Shown: positions 23,242 through 31,993 of the stretch, piece after piece
Layout: every line of letters starts with the position of its first letter
Position numbering within the stretch: the stretch's first letter is position 1
NCBI GenBank assembly: GCA_017936545.1
Contig: JAGBFJ010000039.1
Coordinates: forward strand, 1-35,183
Length of the DNA stretch: 35,183 nucleotides
Direction of reading: 5' to 3'
Source: Sutterella sp.
GTDB taxonomy: Bacteria; Pseudomonadota; Gammaproteobacteria; Burkholderiales; Burkholderiaceae_F
Notes under the pieces: model-generated
The model's database searches: none
The model's input: only the letters and a program-made list of their open reading frames with translations
What the model was told of the DNA's origin: nothing
Program-made: the position numbers and the translations under genes

Positions 23242-24732
23242 TCAGAGGATCGTTTCCTTGGCGGCGTTTTCACCGGCGATCTGACCGAAGACGAAGCAGT
23301 CGAGAACGGCGTTGCCGCCCACGCGGTTCGTACCGTGGATGCCGCCCGTGATTTCGCCGGCGGCGTAGATGCGCGGGATCACCTTGCCCTGCCAGTCAAG
23401 CAGCTGGGCCTTCGTGTTGGTGTTGAGGCCGCCCATCGTGTGGTGAACCGTCATGCCGGTGTAGCAGGCCCAGAACGGACCCTTTTCGATGCGCTTCGTC
23501 AGATTGACCGGGGTCTTGCCGAAGTCGTCGTCCTTGCCGTTCTTCACGAACACGTTGTTGTAGCGGTCGATGGTCTTTTCGAGACCGTCCGGATCCACGC
23601 CCATCTTGACGGCGAGTTCGCGGATCGTCGGAGCCGTCCAGGCTTCGTTGATCTTGATGCCTTCGTGAATGGCCTTGCGGTTCACTTCGTCGTAGCTCAT
23701 GAAGTTTTCGTTGTCGCAGACCGTGTAGCCGTAGCGTTCCGGCGTGCCGAGCACGGCGTCGCGGATGCGGTCGCGGCGTTCGCCTTCATTGACGATGCGG
23801 TTGCCGCGCTTGTCGACGTAGATCGAGCCGTTCACGTTGAAGTTGAGGAGAAGCTTCATCTTCTTGCCGGCGGGAGCACCCGGGGTGGACTGAATGAAGT
23901 CCATGCCGACGAGGTAGCCGCCGATACGCACGGCAGCCATGGCCACTTCGCCCGTGGAGCCCGGGAGGTTGTCGGTGCCGAGACCCTTGACGCGCGGGTC
24001 ATGCAGTTCGCGCAGATACTGGTTGCCGGAGAAGCCGCCCGCGGCGAGAACGACGGCGCGCGTAGCGCGCAGGTAGGAAACCTTGCCCTTGCTGCTCATC
24101 ACCTTGACGCCGAGAACCGGGCCTTCAAACTGGCCTTCGCGGATGATTTCCTTCACGGCCATGCCGGTCTGAACCTTGACGCCGAGTTCCTTGGCGGCCT
24201 TCGTCAGAACCGTGCCGTAGCCCTGGCCCTTCGGAAGAGCCGGGATATGAGAGCGGGGATAGAGAGCGCCGAAGATCTGGATCACGTTGTCCTTGAACTT
24301 CATGCCGAGGCTTTCAAGCCAGGTCACCGCACCGTAGGCGTTTTCGCAGAGCACGCGGACGCGTTCCGGGTCGCCGCGGAAGTCGCCGGCGGCGAGAGAC
24401 TGTTTCATGTGGTTTTCGGGCGAGTCCTTGATGCCCTGGCGCGGCTGGCGGACCGGGTCCGCAGCGTTGATGAAGCCCTGAGCGATGAGCGTGTTGCCGC
24501 CCGTGAAGGCAAGCTTTTCAAGAACGAGAATGTTCTTGGCGCCGGTCTGCGCAGCCTTGACGGCGGCGGCCATGCCTGCGCCGCCCGCACCGACGACGAT
24601 GATTTCATAGGTGCCGTCCCACTTGATGTCGGTGTTGCGGCATTCGGCGTGAGCCAGACCCGAAACGGCAGCGGCGGCCGTGCCGGCGCCGGCCATGCGG
24701 AGGATGTTGCGGCGGGTGATGTTGGCTGTCAT
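23242..24732 (-). CDS. Tat-exported FAD-dependent reductase (fumarate reductase / urocanate reductase-like family)
   Basis: A 496-residue flavoprotein with a twin-arginine signal (TRRNILRMAG, Arg7-Arg8), so it is folded in the cytoplasm and exported to the periplasm. The FAD-binding motif VVGAGGAGMAAAVKA is at 46-60, with LEKLAFTGGNTLIAQG following. Substrate-domain residues include NEGERRDRIRDAV, HHTMGGLNTN and GTNRVGGNAVLDCFVFGQ, matching the His/Arg positions used by periplasmic fumarate reductases. There is no heme or FMN-binding domain, so electrons must come from a separate carrier. The substrate (fumarate-like enoate, urocanate, other) cannot be told. An upstream TtrSR-like pair probably regulates it. 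Confidence 0.88.
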   Translation of the reverse strand: MTANITRRNILRMAGAGTAAAAVSGLAHAECRNTDIKWDGTYEIIVVGAGGAGMAAAVKAAQTGAKNILVLEKLAFTGGNTLIAQGFINAADPVRQPRQGIKDSPENHMKQSLAAGDFRGDPERVRVLCENAYGAVTWLESLGMKFKDNVIQIFGALYPRSHIPALPKGQGYGTVLTKAAKELGVKVQTGMAVKEIIREGQFEGPVLGVKVMSSKGKVSYLRATRAVVLAAGGFSGNQYLRELHDPRVKGLGTDNLPGSTGEVAMAAVRIGGYLVGMDFIQSTPGAPAGKKMKLLLNFNVNGSIYVDKRGNRIVNEGERRDRIRDAVLGTPERYGYTVCDNENFMSYDEVNRKAIHEGIKINEAWTAPTIRELAVKMGVDPDGLEKTIDRYNNVFVKNGKDDDFGKTPVNLTKRIEKGPFWACYTGMTVHHTMGGLNTNTKAQLLDWQGKVIPRIYAAGEITGGIHGTNRVGGNAVLDCFVFGQIAGENAAKETIL

Positions 24733-24824
24733 GATTTTTCCCCTTGGTTTTCATAAGGGAATCCGTCTGATCGGTCCGGAATTCCCTCTTTTGTTTGCTG
24801 ACAGCCGCATTGTGGCGCGAAGCT

Positions 24825-24836
24825 TTACGCGCGTAA
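24825..24836. promoter_or_regulatory. Palindrome TTACGCGCGTAA, candidate response-regulator site
   Basis: A perfect 12-base palindrome lies about 93 bases before the reductase start and 12 bases past the regulator stop. The position suits an activator site for the adjacent LuxR/FixJ-type regulator; binding is not shown. Confidence 0.5.
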
Positions 24837-24847
24837 TTTGGAAAATG

Positions 24848-25498
24848 TCAAGGAGACAGCACTTTGGCGATGTCGGGCATGAGAAGCGCCAGCTCCTTGG
24901 CGGAATGAATGCCGAACTTCTGATAAATCTTCGCCCGATGTCCCTGAACCGTCCTCTCGGAAATGCCCGAAGCGCGAGCGACCTGGGCGTCGGTCTTACC
25001 GGCCGAGAAGGCGCGCAGAATGTCCTTTTCCCGTTCGCTCAGGCGATCAACCGCCGTCCGGACGGATGCTTCTCCGCCTAGCCCCGCCCGGTTCACCGCA
25101 TCCCGGTGAACCGCCGCGCCGATGGCGGCGAGGAGCTTCTCGTCGTCGACGGGCTTCAGAAGAAAGTCCGAGGCGCCTTCCTTCAGACTCTGAATGGCGA
25201 CGTCGATGTCGGCGTAGCCGGTCAGAAAGATGATCGGAATCGCAATGCGCCGCTCGGCCATCAGACGCTGCAGCTCGAGACCGGACATGCCGGGCATGCG
25301 GACGTCGAGAATGAGGCAGCCCGGACGGCTGCTGTCGTCGGCGATCAGAAAATCCCGGGCGCTGCCGTAATCGGCGGTTTCCCAGCCTTCGATTCCGAGC
25401 ATGAGGGATAAGGCGCTTCTGACGCTGTCTTCGTCGTCGACGATGCGGACAAGAGCATGGGATTTTTCTTCTTCTGTAACCTGCAGGCGTTCAGTCAT
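24848..25498 (-). CDS. FixJ/TtrR-like response regulator (receiver + LuxR HTH)
   Basis: A 216-residue two-domain regulator. The receiver domain (about 15-130) has acidic residues Asp21-Asp22, the phosphorylation site Asp65 (CLILDVRMPGMSGLELQ), Thr93 in FLTGYADIDVAIQ and Lys115 in FLLKPVD. The LuxR-type HTH (about 150-212) contains LSEREKDILRAFSAGKTDAQ and ISERTVQGHRAKIYQKFGIH. This FixJ layout activates transcription when phosphorylated. It is coupled to the kinase gene, whose undisrupted frame would end at 25495 in an ATGA overlap with this start. The downstream flavin reductase is the likely target. Confidence 0.93.
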   Translation of the reverse strand: MTERLQVTEEEKSHALVRIVDDEDSVRSALSLMLGIEGWETADYGSARDFLIADDSSRPGCLILDVRMPGMSGLELQRLMAERRIAIPIIFLTGYADIDVAIQSLKEGASDFLLKPVDDEKLLAAIGAAVHRDAVNRAGLGGEASVRTAVDRLSEREKDILRAFSAGKTDAQVARASGISERTVQGHRAKIYQKFGIHSAKELALLMPDIAKVLSP

Positions 25499-27333
25499 GG
25501 TGTGTCTGTCTCAAGAGAGGGAAGAGTTGTCGGGATTGCTGCGTTTCTCAGCGGCATGGCGAGCGTGACGCAGAGCCCACCGCCTGATTCGGCGGAAAGA
25601 CCGGTGAAGGAGAGCACCGCTCAGTGGGCTTCGGCAATCGATTTGCAGATGAGCAGACCGAGTCCGAGGCCTGTCGACTTGCTGGTGGCCAGCGGCTGGC
25701 CGATGGCGGCGACCGCCTCCGGGTAAAGCACCGGTCCGGGATTGGCGACGGTGAGCCGGACAAAGCGTTCATCAGCCGAGGCTTTGACCCGAATGACGCC
25801 TTCCGGCATATCGGCCATGGCTTCCTGAGCGTTCTTCAGAAGATTGGTGATCAGGATGCGCAGTTCGACAGGATCGCCGAAAACGGGAAGTTCATCGGGC
25901 AGCGTCATGTCGACGGGAACGCGAAGCCGCCGCGATTTGATCAGATCGGTGTGGGTGGCTCTGATCAGTTCGGCGAAGTCGAGCGGCGTTTCCCGTTTGG
26001 CGCCGGATTTGGCGTAGCTTCTGACGCGGTCGAGGATTTCGCCCGCTTTTCCGAGTTCATCGGAGAGACCGGTGAGACAGCGGTCAGTCAGGACCGGATC
26101 GGGAGAGGGCTTTTTCAGAAGCGTCTTGAGGCCGCGGGTGTAGTAGGTCATGGCCGAGAGCGGCTGCCCCAGCTCGTGAGCAAAAATGGAGGAAAGCTGT
26201 CCTACGATGCCGGCGCGCTGCGCCTTGTCGAGTTTGGCGCCGATTTCCGCGGCGTGCGCTTCGGCAGCGCGTTCGCGCACGAGTGCTTCGCGAAGGTCCC
26301 GGGTGCGTTTTTCGACCAGCCGTTCAAGACGGACGGAATGGAGAATCCAGGCGCCGGCCAGGCCGGCCGCGAACAGCAGAAACGGCCAGGCAACCGAGAG
26401 AAAACGTCTGACGGTCCAATGGCGCAGATGGTCGTAGGGGCCGGTCCGCAGCGTTCTGAAGAGCGAATTGACGCGGTCGAATTCGGTGGCGAACGACACG
26501 AAAAAGCCCGACGGGGTTTCTTCGGGCCGCATCTTCAGCAGCGTTGTCGCTACGTGGCGCGTGATGACGGGCGGCGTGTGCGGCGCGGCGGCAATCGTCC
26601 ATCCCGGATACATGTCGGTCGAATAGCGGCAGCCGAGACGCTGGGCGCGCGGCCCGGGATGGTCGTTGACCGTTCGGAAGACGCCCTTGAATTCGGGATG
26701 CGCCGCCGTAATGGCTTCGGGCATGCATGCCCGGAGAAGACCGACGTCGGCACGTCCTTCGGCAACGGCTCTCATGACTTCAATCGGGCGGTTGTCTGTC
26801 TCGATGATGGTTTTGAAAAAGCCGTCCGGGTCGAAGCCCTGAGCGGCGATTTCGCCCATGTTGAGTTGGAAGGTCATGAAGTTGCGCCGCGAGGTCGTGA
26901 CGGCCGTCGTGTCCTTGAGGGACTTGAGATCGGACAGATCAAAGCGGTCTTTTCGCACGATCATGACGCCTGCGACGCACTGATTGGGATTAGGAAAGCT
27001 TTTCGATACGATCGTTCCGATGTCGCGCACCCCGTACGGTCTCATTTCAACGAAAAAGCCCGAGCTCCCGAGAAAAAATTCCACTTCGCCCCGGCGGACG
27101 GCATCGGCGAGCTGAGGCGTCGTGTAGAAACGGGTCTGAATGCGCAGACCGGGACTGTTGGCCCGCAGATAGCCGATGACGGTTTCCTGGATGTTTTCCT
27201 GCTTGCCCAGATAGGATGCCTCGGATTCGAAGTCGAGCACGCCCATGCGCACGACCGTGCCGGCCGGCGAGCCGGCGGCGAGGACGGGGCCCGCGGAAAG
27301 AAAAACGGCGAGAAGAGGGAGAAGAGGCGGCAC
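25495..27333 (-). pseudogene. PhnD-domain sensor histidine kinase (TtrS-like), frame interrupted by an in-frame TGA
   Basis: The open frame from the GTG at 27331-27333 (with GAGGA 8-9 bases upstream) encodes 570 residues: signal peptide (~1-20), a PhnD/TtrS-type periplasmic binding domain (~28-290), membrane helix (~311-332), coiled coil, HisKA with FAHELGQPLSAM (His386) and HATPase with NLLKNAQEAM and TGLGLGLLICKSIAEAH. It stops at TGA (25621-25623) where the family has Gly. The same frame continues AVLSFTGLSAESGGGLCVTL and LAMPLRN, the normal end of the HATPase domain, to a TGA at 25495-25497 overlapping the regulator ATG. So the full gene was 612 codons plus stop. It may be a nonsense mutation, sequencing error or readthrough; a shortened active protein is also possible. 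Confidence 0.85.
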
Positions 27334-27364
27334 GGCAGCGATTCCTCGAATGCAATGCGTTCAG

Positions 27365-27377
27365 TGTATCCGATACA
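27365..27377. promoter_or_regulatory. Palindrome TGTATC-C-GATACA in the divergent kinase/transporter region
   Basis: A perfect 6-base inverted repeat around a single base, 32 bases before the kinase start, within the 230-base region dividing it from the AspT-like transporter gene. Possible operator; no regulator is known. Confidence 0.35.
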
Positions 27378-27563
27378 GAAAAAAACAGCATCGCCCGTCT
27401 GCGGCAGACCGAACGGGACGTCTCTGCAGGCGCCGCTTTCACAGACCGCAAGCTCATCTTGAGGAAAACGCAAGCTTGGAGAGCTGTTCGCCGAACGCCG
27501 GCACACTTAATCCTTTACAATTCATCGATTCTTTCGGAATCCCCCGCATCGTTTGTTTCTGTC

Positions 27564-29237
27564 ATGGACTGGTTTCTGACCCTGCTGTCGGACAAAAGTT
27601 CTTTTGCCCACGCGCTTCTCGCCTATTCGCTCATCATCGCCGCCGGCCTCTGGATCGGTCGCTTCAAGATCTTCGGAGTCGGCATCGGCATCACCTGTGT
27701 CCTTTTTCTCGGACTTGTCGCCAGCTTTCTGGGCGTGAAGATTGATCCCGCGATCATCAGCTTCTTCCGCAATTTCGGTCTGGTTCTTTTCGTCTTCTTC
27801 ATCGGTCTGCAGGTCGGTCCGTCCTTCTTCTCGACGCTCCGAAGCAGCGGGTGGGGACTCAACGGGCTGATGTGTCTTTCCGTTCTGACCAGCATTCTGA
27901 TAACCATCGGCATGTATTTTGCCGCGGACGGCGCACTGCCTCTCCCGCAGCTGCTCGGCGTGCATTTCGGCGCAGTCACGAGCACGCCGGGCCTGGGTGC
28001 AACTCAGGAAGCACTTCACCACATGGGCTACACGGGCGACATTGCAGTCGGATATGCCTGCGCCTATCCGCTCAGCATCATCGGCATCATTCTGGTGCTG
28101 GCTGCCGTGCGCCGCATCTACGGCATCGACATGCAGAAGGAAGAGCAGCTTTGGGAGGAAGCCCAGCGCATGAAGACGGAGACCCCGATCTATTTCCATG
28201 TGACGGTTGCCAATCACGCGCTCGACGGCCTGACCCTTCGTGAAATCCGTTCGCTGATCGGCCGCGCCTTCATCTGCTCGCGCATTCTGCACGACGGCGT
28301 GATCACGAGTCCGACGGCGGACACGGTGGTTCATGACGGCGACAAGCTCCGCATCGTCGCCAATCCGAAGCAAAAGCCCGCCATCGTGGCATTCTGCGGA
28401 GAAGAGGACAAGCAGATCGACCTGGCCACGGCGCACTCCCCGCTCGTTTCCCGCACGATCCGCGTCACGCGCGAAGAGATGAACGGCGTTCGCATCGACG
28501 AACTTCATCTGTCTCGGTTTGACGGCGTCAACATCACGCGCGTCAACCGCGCCGGCGTGACCTTCTTTCCGTACAACTCTCTTCGCATTCAGATCGGTGA
28601 CAGTCTGAACTGCGTCGGTCCGACCAATGCGGTTCTCCGTCTGGCTGCGCTCATGGGCAATCAGGAAAAGCGTCTTGAGCGCCCGAACGTGTTCGCCATC
28701 TTCCTCGGCATTGCGCTCGGCCTCATTCTGGGGAGCATTCCCATCACCATTCCGGGGATGCCGGCGGCGATCAAGCTCGGTCTGGCGGGCGGTCCGCTCA
28801 TCGCTGCCATCTTGCTGAGCTACTACGGTCCGCGCTTTCACCTCGTTACCTACACGACGGTTTCGGCCAATCTGATGCTTCGCGAATGGGGGCTGACCTT
28901 CTTCCTGGCGAGCGTCGGTCTGTCGGCAGGGGAAATGTTCTTCGAGGCCTTCATCAGCGGCATCGGCTGGCTCTACATGGTTCTCGGCTTTATCATCACG
29001 ACCGTGCCGATGCTGGTCATGTCCGTTGTGGCGCGCAGCTTCATGAAGCTCAACTTCCATACGATCGCCGGCCTGATCGCCGGTTCTTCGACGAGCAGTT
29101 CCGCGCTCTCCTTCGTCAACAGCCTGTCCGAGAAAGGGTTGGCGGTCGTGGGCTACTCCACCGTTTATCCGCTCGCGATGTTCCTTCGCATCGTCTCCGG
29201 TCAGATCGTACTGATGCTGCTTTACACCGCTGTCTGA
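27564..29237 (+). CDS. AspT/YidE-family transporter
   Basis: A 557-residue membrane protein of the aspartate:alanine exchanger family. Two blocks of membrane helices (about 15-190 and 385-557) flank a hydrophilic centre (~200-370) with two RCK_C/TrkA-C-like domains (GDKLRIVANPKQKPAIVAFC, GDSLNCVGPTNAVLRLAA). Repeated glycine-rich motifs such as FGAVTSTPGLGATQEAL and GLIAGSSTSSSALSFV are the paired family signatures. The family exchanges organic acids or amino acids; the substrate here is unknown, although a dicarboxylate exchanger would suit a periplasmic reductase. The ATG at 27564 gives the expected N-terminus (MDWFLTLLSDKSSFA) but has no strong ribosome-binding site. Confidence 0.9.
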   Translation: MDWFLTLLSDKSSFAHALLAYSLIIAAGLWIGRFKIFGVGIGITCVLFLGLVASFLGVKIDPAIISFFRNFGLVLFVFFIGLQVGPSFFSTLRSSGWGLNGLMCLSVLTSILITIGMYFAADGALPLPQLLGVHFGAVTSTPGLGATQEALHHMGYTGDIAVGYACAYPLSIIGIILVLAAVRRIYGIDMQKEEQLWEEAQRMKTETPIYFHVTVANHALDGLTLREIRSLIGRAFICSRILHDGVITSPTADTVVHDGDKLRIVANPKQKPAIVAFCGEEDKQIDLATAHSPLVSRTIRVTREEMNGVRIDELHLSRFDGVNITRVNRAGVTFFPYNSLRIQIGDSLNCVGPTNAVLRLAALMGNQEKRLERPNVFAIFLGIALGLILGSIPITIPGMPAAIKLGLAGGPLIAAILLSYYGPRFHLVTYTTVSANLMLREWGLTFFLASVGLSAGEMFFEAFISGIGWLYMVLGFIITTVPMLVMSVVARSFMKLNFHTIAGLIAGSSTSSSALSFVNSLSEKGLAVVGYSTVYPLAMFLRIVSGQIVLMLLYTAV

Positions 29238-29270
29238 GTCCGACACTTGCTGTGTCTTTCGCCGAACGCC

Positions 29271-29998
29271 CGTTCTTCATCCGAAGCCGGGCGTCAGCCG
29301 AAGAAGAATCTTCCGCTAGCTGTACAAAGCTCTGATCGGCTCGATCTGCGGCGTGGCGCTTCTCTACGTGCTCTTCAACTGGTCGATCTACCGCGTGCTT
29401 CCGTACGACACGATCGTTCAGATGGTGTCGGGCCGCAACTTCTATCTCGGCACGGCTGCCGCCAATACGCTTTTCGGTTCTGCCAGTCTTCTCATCGTCG
29501 GCTCCGCCATGGTTCTGGCGATCTTCAATTCGCTCAACGGCTGCGTGATGGTCTTCGCGCGCCTCTACTACGCCATGGCCCGCGACGGCGCGCTCTTCCG
29601 GCAGCTCGCCTACCTGCACCCCGTCTACAAGACGCCGGTCTACGCGCAGATCGCCTCCGCCGTGATGGCCGTCATCCTCATCTGTTCGCGTTCTCTCTCG
29701 GAACTGACGAGCCTCGTTGCGGTCGTCGGCATGATTTTCCACGGCATGACTTCTTCTCGGTCATTCTCTCAGAAAGAAGTATCCGACGATGGAGCGTCCG
29801 CACCGCGTGTGGCTCTACCCGCTCACGATCTTCTTCGTGTGCGCCATTATGATCGGCCTGATCGCCAATACCGTTCTCAAGGATCCGGTGACGGCTGCGC
29901 TCGGCCTCATCGTTCCGCTTATTGCGCCCGTAATCTACGAATTCCTGTTCAGAAAGGAACACGACCGCATCGCAGCTCAGAATGCGCGGGAGGAATAA
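29271..29998 (+). pseudogene. Decayed APC-family amino-acid permease
   Basis: A permease relic split over several frames. EAGRQPKKNLP (29283-29315) is in one frame; LYKALIGSICGVALLYVLFN through ARLYYAMARDGALFRQLAYL and HPVYKTPVYAQIASAVMAVI is in a second (29320-~29747); DFFSVI (29748-29765) in a third; and LRKKYPTMERPHRVWLYP to the final TAA at 29996-29998 in a fourth. Joined, they give about 240 residues of the C-terminal half of an APC permease (usually 430-500). The N-terminal half is missing, its place taken by the end of the AspT-like gene. At least three single-base shifts are needed. Its last codons contain the ribosome-binding site of the amidohydrolase gene, suggesting they were once one operon. 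Confidence 0.85.
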
Positions 29999-30002
29999 CA
30001 AA

Positions 30003-31607
30003 ATGTCAGCAGTTCTTATCCGCAATGCTCGCATTTATATCGAACGCGGCCGCTTCGAGTCTGCGCTTCTGGCTGTCGACGGCATCATCCGCGCCGTCGG
30101 TTCCGAGGAGGAAGTCGCGGCTCAGGCGCCGGCCGGCACCGTCGTCTGGGACGCCGCCGGCCGCACCGTGGTACCGGGCTTCAACGACAGTCACCAGCAT
30201 CTGCTCAATACGGGCATCGCGCTTACCAGCATTCGTCTAAACGAAGCACGAAGCATTGAAGACGTCATCCGCCTTTCCCGAGAGTTCATTGAAGAGCGTC
30301 ACCCGGCGCCCGGCGCCGTGCTTTACGGCATGGGCTGGAACCAGGATTATTTCGAGGACGATCACCGCGTACTGACGAGGCACGATCTCGACCGCATTTC
30401 GGCCGAGTATCCGATCATCTTCGACCGGGCCTGCGGTCATATCCTGACGGCCAATACGCGGGCCATCGAACTGGCTGGCGTCACGACCGAAACGGTTTCG
30501 CCCGAAGGCGGGCAGATCGACGTTGAAAACGGCGAACTGACAGGCGTCTTCCGCAAGAACGCCCGCATTCTTATCAGGCGTCTTTTCGCCGAGCGTTCAG
30601 TCGAGCATAAGAAGGAGCTCATTCGGGCGGCCATGGCGCATGCGCTTGAAACCGGCGTGACGTCGGTGCAGACCAACGACGTGCGTCAGGCCGACTGGCG
30701 TTCGACCTGGCAGGCATACTGCGAAGTGCTCGATGAGAAGCCGAATCTGCGCGTCTACCATCAGCACAACTTCATGAGTCCGACTGACTACCAGGCCTAT
30801 TTCGATGCGGGCTTCCGCATGGGACAGGGGACTCCCTTCAATCGGATGAGACCGCTCAAGCTCTTCATCGACGGAAGTCTCGGCGCACGCACGGCCTTCA
30901 TGCGCGAACCCTATCAGGATGATCCGACAACCTGCGGAATTCCGACCATGACGCCGGAGGAAATCGATGCGATGGTCGCGCTCGCCGTCAGAAACGGCGA
31001 AGGCGTCGTGACGCACGCGATCGGAGACGGCGCGGTCGAGCGCATGCTCGATGCGTTCGACAAGGTCTGTTCCTACGGACGCAATCCGCTCCGTCACGGC
31101 ATCATTCATGTTCAGATCACCGATCGTCCTCTGGTTGAACGCTTTACGAAGAACGATATTCTGGCGCTCATTCAGCCGATTTTCCTGCATTACGACACGA
31201 AGATCGTCGAAGACCGCGTCGGCGCCGAGCTTGCTGGCACCAGATATGCCTTCGGCACCATGAAGCGGCTCGGCATTCATATGAGTTTCGGCACGGACAG
31301 CCCCGTCGAAGACATGGCGCCGCTGGCCAACCTCTACTGTGCGGTGACGCGCAAAAATCTGAAGGGCGAACCCGCAGGTGGCTTCCATCCGGAAGAATGC
31401 GTCGACATCTATGACGCCGTCGACGCCTATGCGGCCGAAAGCGCCTATGTGAGTTTTGAAGAAAAGACCAAAGGGCGGCTTCTTCCCGGCTATGTCGCCG
31501 ACCTGACCGTCATCGACCGGGACATCTTCAGTCTGCCGCCCGAAGCGCTGCTTGAGGCGAAGATCGATGCCACGATGGTCGACGGCCGGTTCGTCTACGA
31601 ACGGTGA
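30003..31607 (+). CDS. Amidohydrolase 3 family metal-dependent hydrolase (YtcJ-like)
   Basis: A 534-residue cytosolic hydrolase of the metal-dependent amidohydrolase superfamily, YtcJ/Amidohydro_3 branch. Metal ligands are DSHQH (His64, His66), a likely carboxylated Lys in PLKLFIDGSLGARTAFM (about 286-302), the two His in THAIGDGAVERML and HGIIHVQ, and the final Asp in FGTDSPVE. A beta-sandwich composite domain forms the N-terminal ~55 residues and the last ~60. Substrates are usually N-acyl or amide compounds, unknown here. GGAGG lies 9 bases before the ATG, inside the 3' end of the permease relic, so uptake plus hydrolysis of one compound was probably the original function. Confidence 0.9.
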   Translation: MSAVLIRNARIYIERGRFESALLAVDGIIRAVGSEEEVAAQAPAGTVVWDAAGRTVVPGFNDSHQHLLNTGIALTSIRLNEARSIEDVIRLSREFIEERHPAPGAVLYGMGWNQDYFEDDHRVLTRHDLDRISAEYPIIFDRACGHILTANTRAIELAGVTTETVSPEGGQIDVENGELTGVFRKNARILIRRLFAERSVEHKKELIRAAMAHALETGVTSVQTNDVRQADWRSTWQAYCEVLDEKPNLRVYHQHNFMSPTDYQAYFDAGFRMGQGTPFNRMRPLKLFIDGSLGARTAFMREPYQDDPTTCGIPTMTPEEIDAMVALAVRNGEGVVTHAIGDGAVERMLDAFDKVCSYGRNPLRHGIIHVQITDRPLVERFTKNDILALIQPIFLHYDTKIVEDRVGAELAGTRYAFGTMKRLGIHMSFGTDSPVEDMAPLANLYCAVTRKNLKGEPAGGFHPEECVDIYDAVDAYAAESAYVSFEEKTKGRLLPGYVADLTVIDRDIFSLPPEALLEAKIDATMVDGRFVYER

Positions 31608-31630
31608 TTCAAACTTGTTCCGGCTTTGGC

Positions 31631-31660
31631 AACGGGTCTGCTTTAACGGGCAGGCCCGTT
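31631..31660 (+). terminator. Probable terminator of the amidohydrolase gene
   Basis: AACGGGTCTGC pairs with GCAGGCCCGTT (one G-T pair) around an 8-base loop, 24 bases past the stop, followed by TTCGTCT. The T-run is short. Confidence 0.6.
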
Positions 31661-31903
31661 TTCGTCTGACGGACACTGTCGGCGGCACGAAGCGGCCCGC
31701 GGCGCAGAACCGTCTTTTCAGCACGTCATTTCCGGTCTGCGTCTAGGCGGAAAAGGCAGGGCGTCTTCGGGGTAGTCCGTTCAGACGGCGGCGGAAACGG
31801 AGCATATGCTCAAGCGGCTGCGCCGCAGGAGGTTCAGAGTTTTATCGGCAAATGATCGTTTGATTACTAGGTGTTTACCCGAATTTCTACAGGGATTCCG
31901 TGG

Positions 31904-31942
31904 CGAGGAGCTGATGCAGACTTTCCTGCATCAGCCGCCTCG
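31904..31942 (+). promoter_or_regulatory. Stem-loop upstream of the flavoprotein gene
   Basis: A perfect 10-base stem (GCTGATGCAG / CTGCATCAGC, loop ACTTTC) is extended by CGAGG/CCTCG with a small internal bulge. No U-run follows. It may be a leader element for the gene at 31994 or a terminator of something upstream. Confidence 0.4.
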
Positions 31943-31993
31943 AAAATGACTTAAAAATCAATGAGGACGGCCTCTACGGAGAACTCTACGCAT

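Larger units (their letters stand above)
31608..31993. other. Intergenic region with terminator and leader hairpin
   Basis: The 386-base gap has a terminator near its start (31631-31660), about 170 bases with no coding pattern, an AT-rich stretch (31850-31890) that may hold a promoter, and a strong stem-loop (31904-31942) before the next gene. Confidence 0.55.

Noticed and set aside
23335-24756. Forward-strand frame (473 codons) over the flavin reductase
   Set aside because: Antisense shadow; the reductase on the reverse strand has FAD and Tat motifs.
25621-25623. Selenocysteine at the in-frame TGA of the kinase
   Set aside because: The position corresponds to a Gly in the HATPase domain rather than a redox site, and no clear SECIS-like hairpin follows at once. 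Mutation, sequencing error or readthrough is more likely.
27522-29246. Reverse-strand frame (574 codons) over the AspT-like transporter
   Set aside because: Antisense shadow; the translation is extremely charged and featureless while the other strand has clear membrane helices.
29353-30240. A single 295-codon gene covering the permease relic
   Set aside because: After about 29747 this frame loses permease sequence and runs out of phase into the amidohydrolase gene; the permease continues in other frames.
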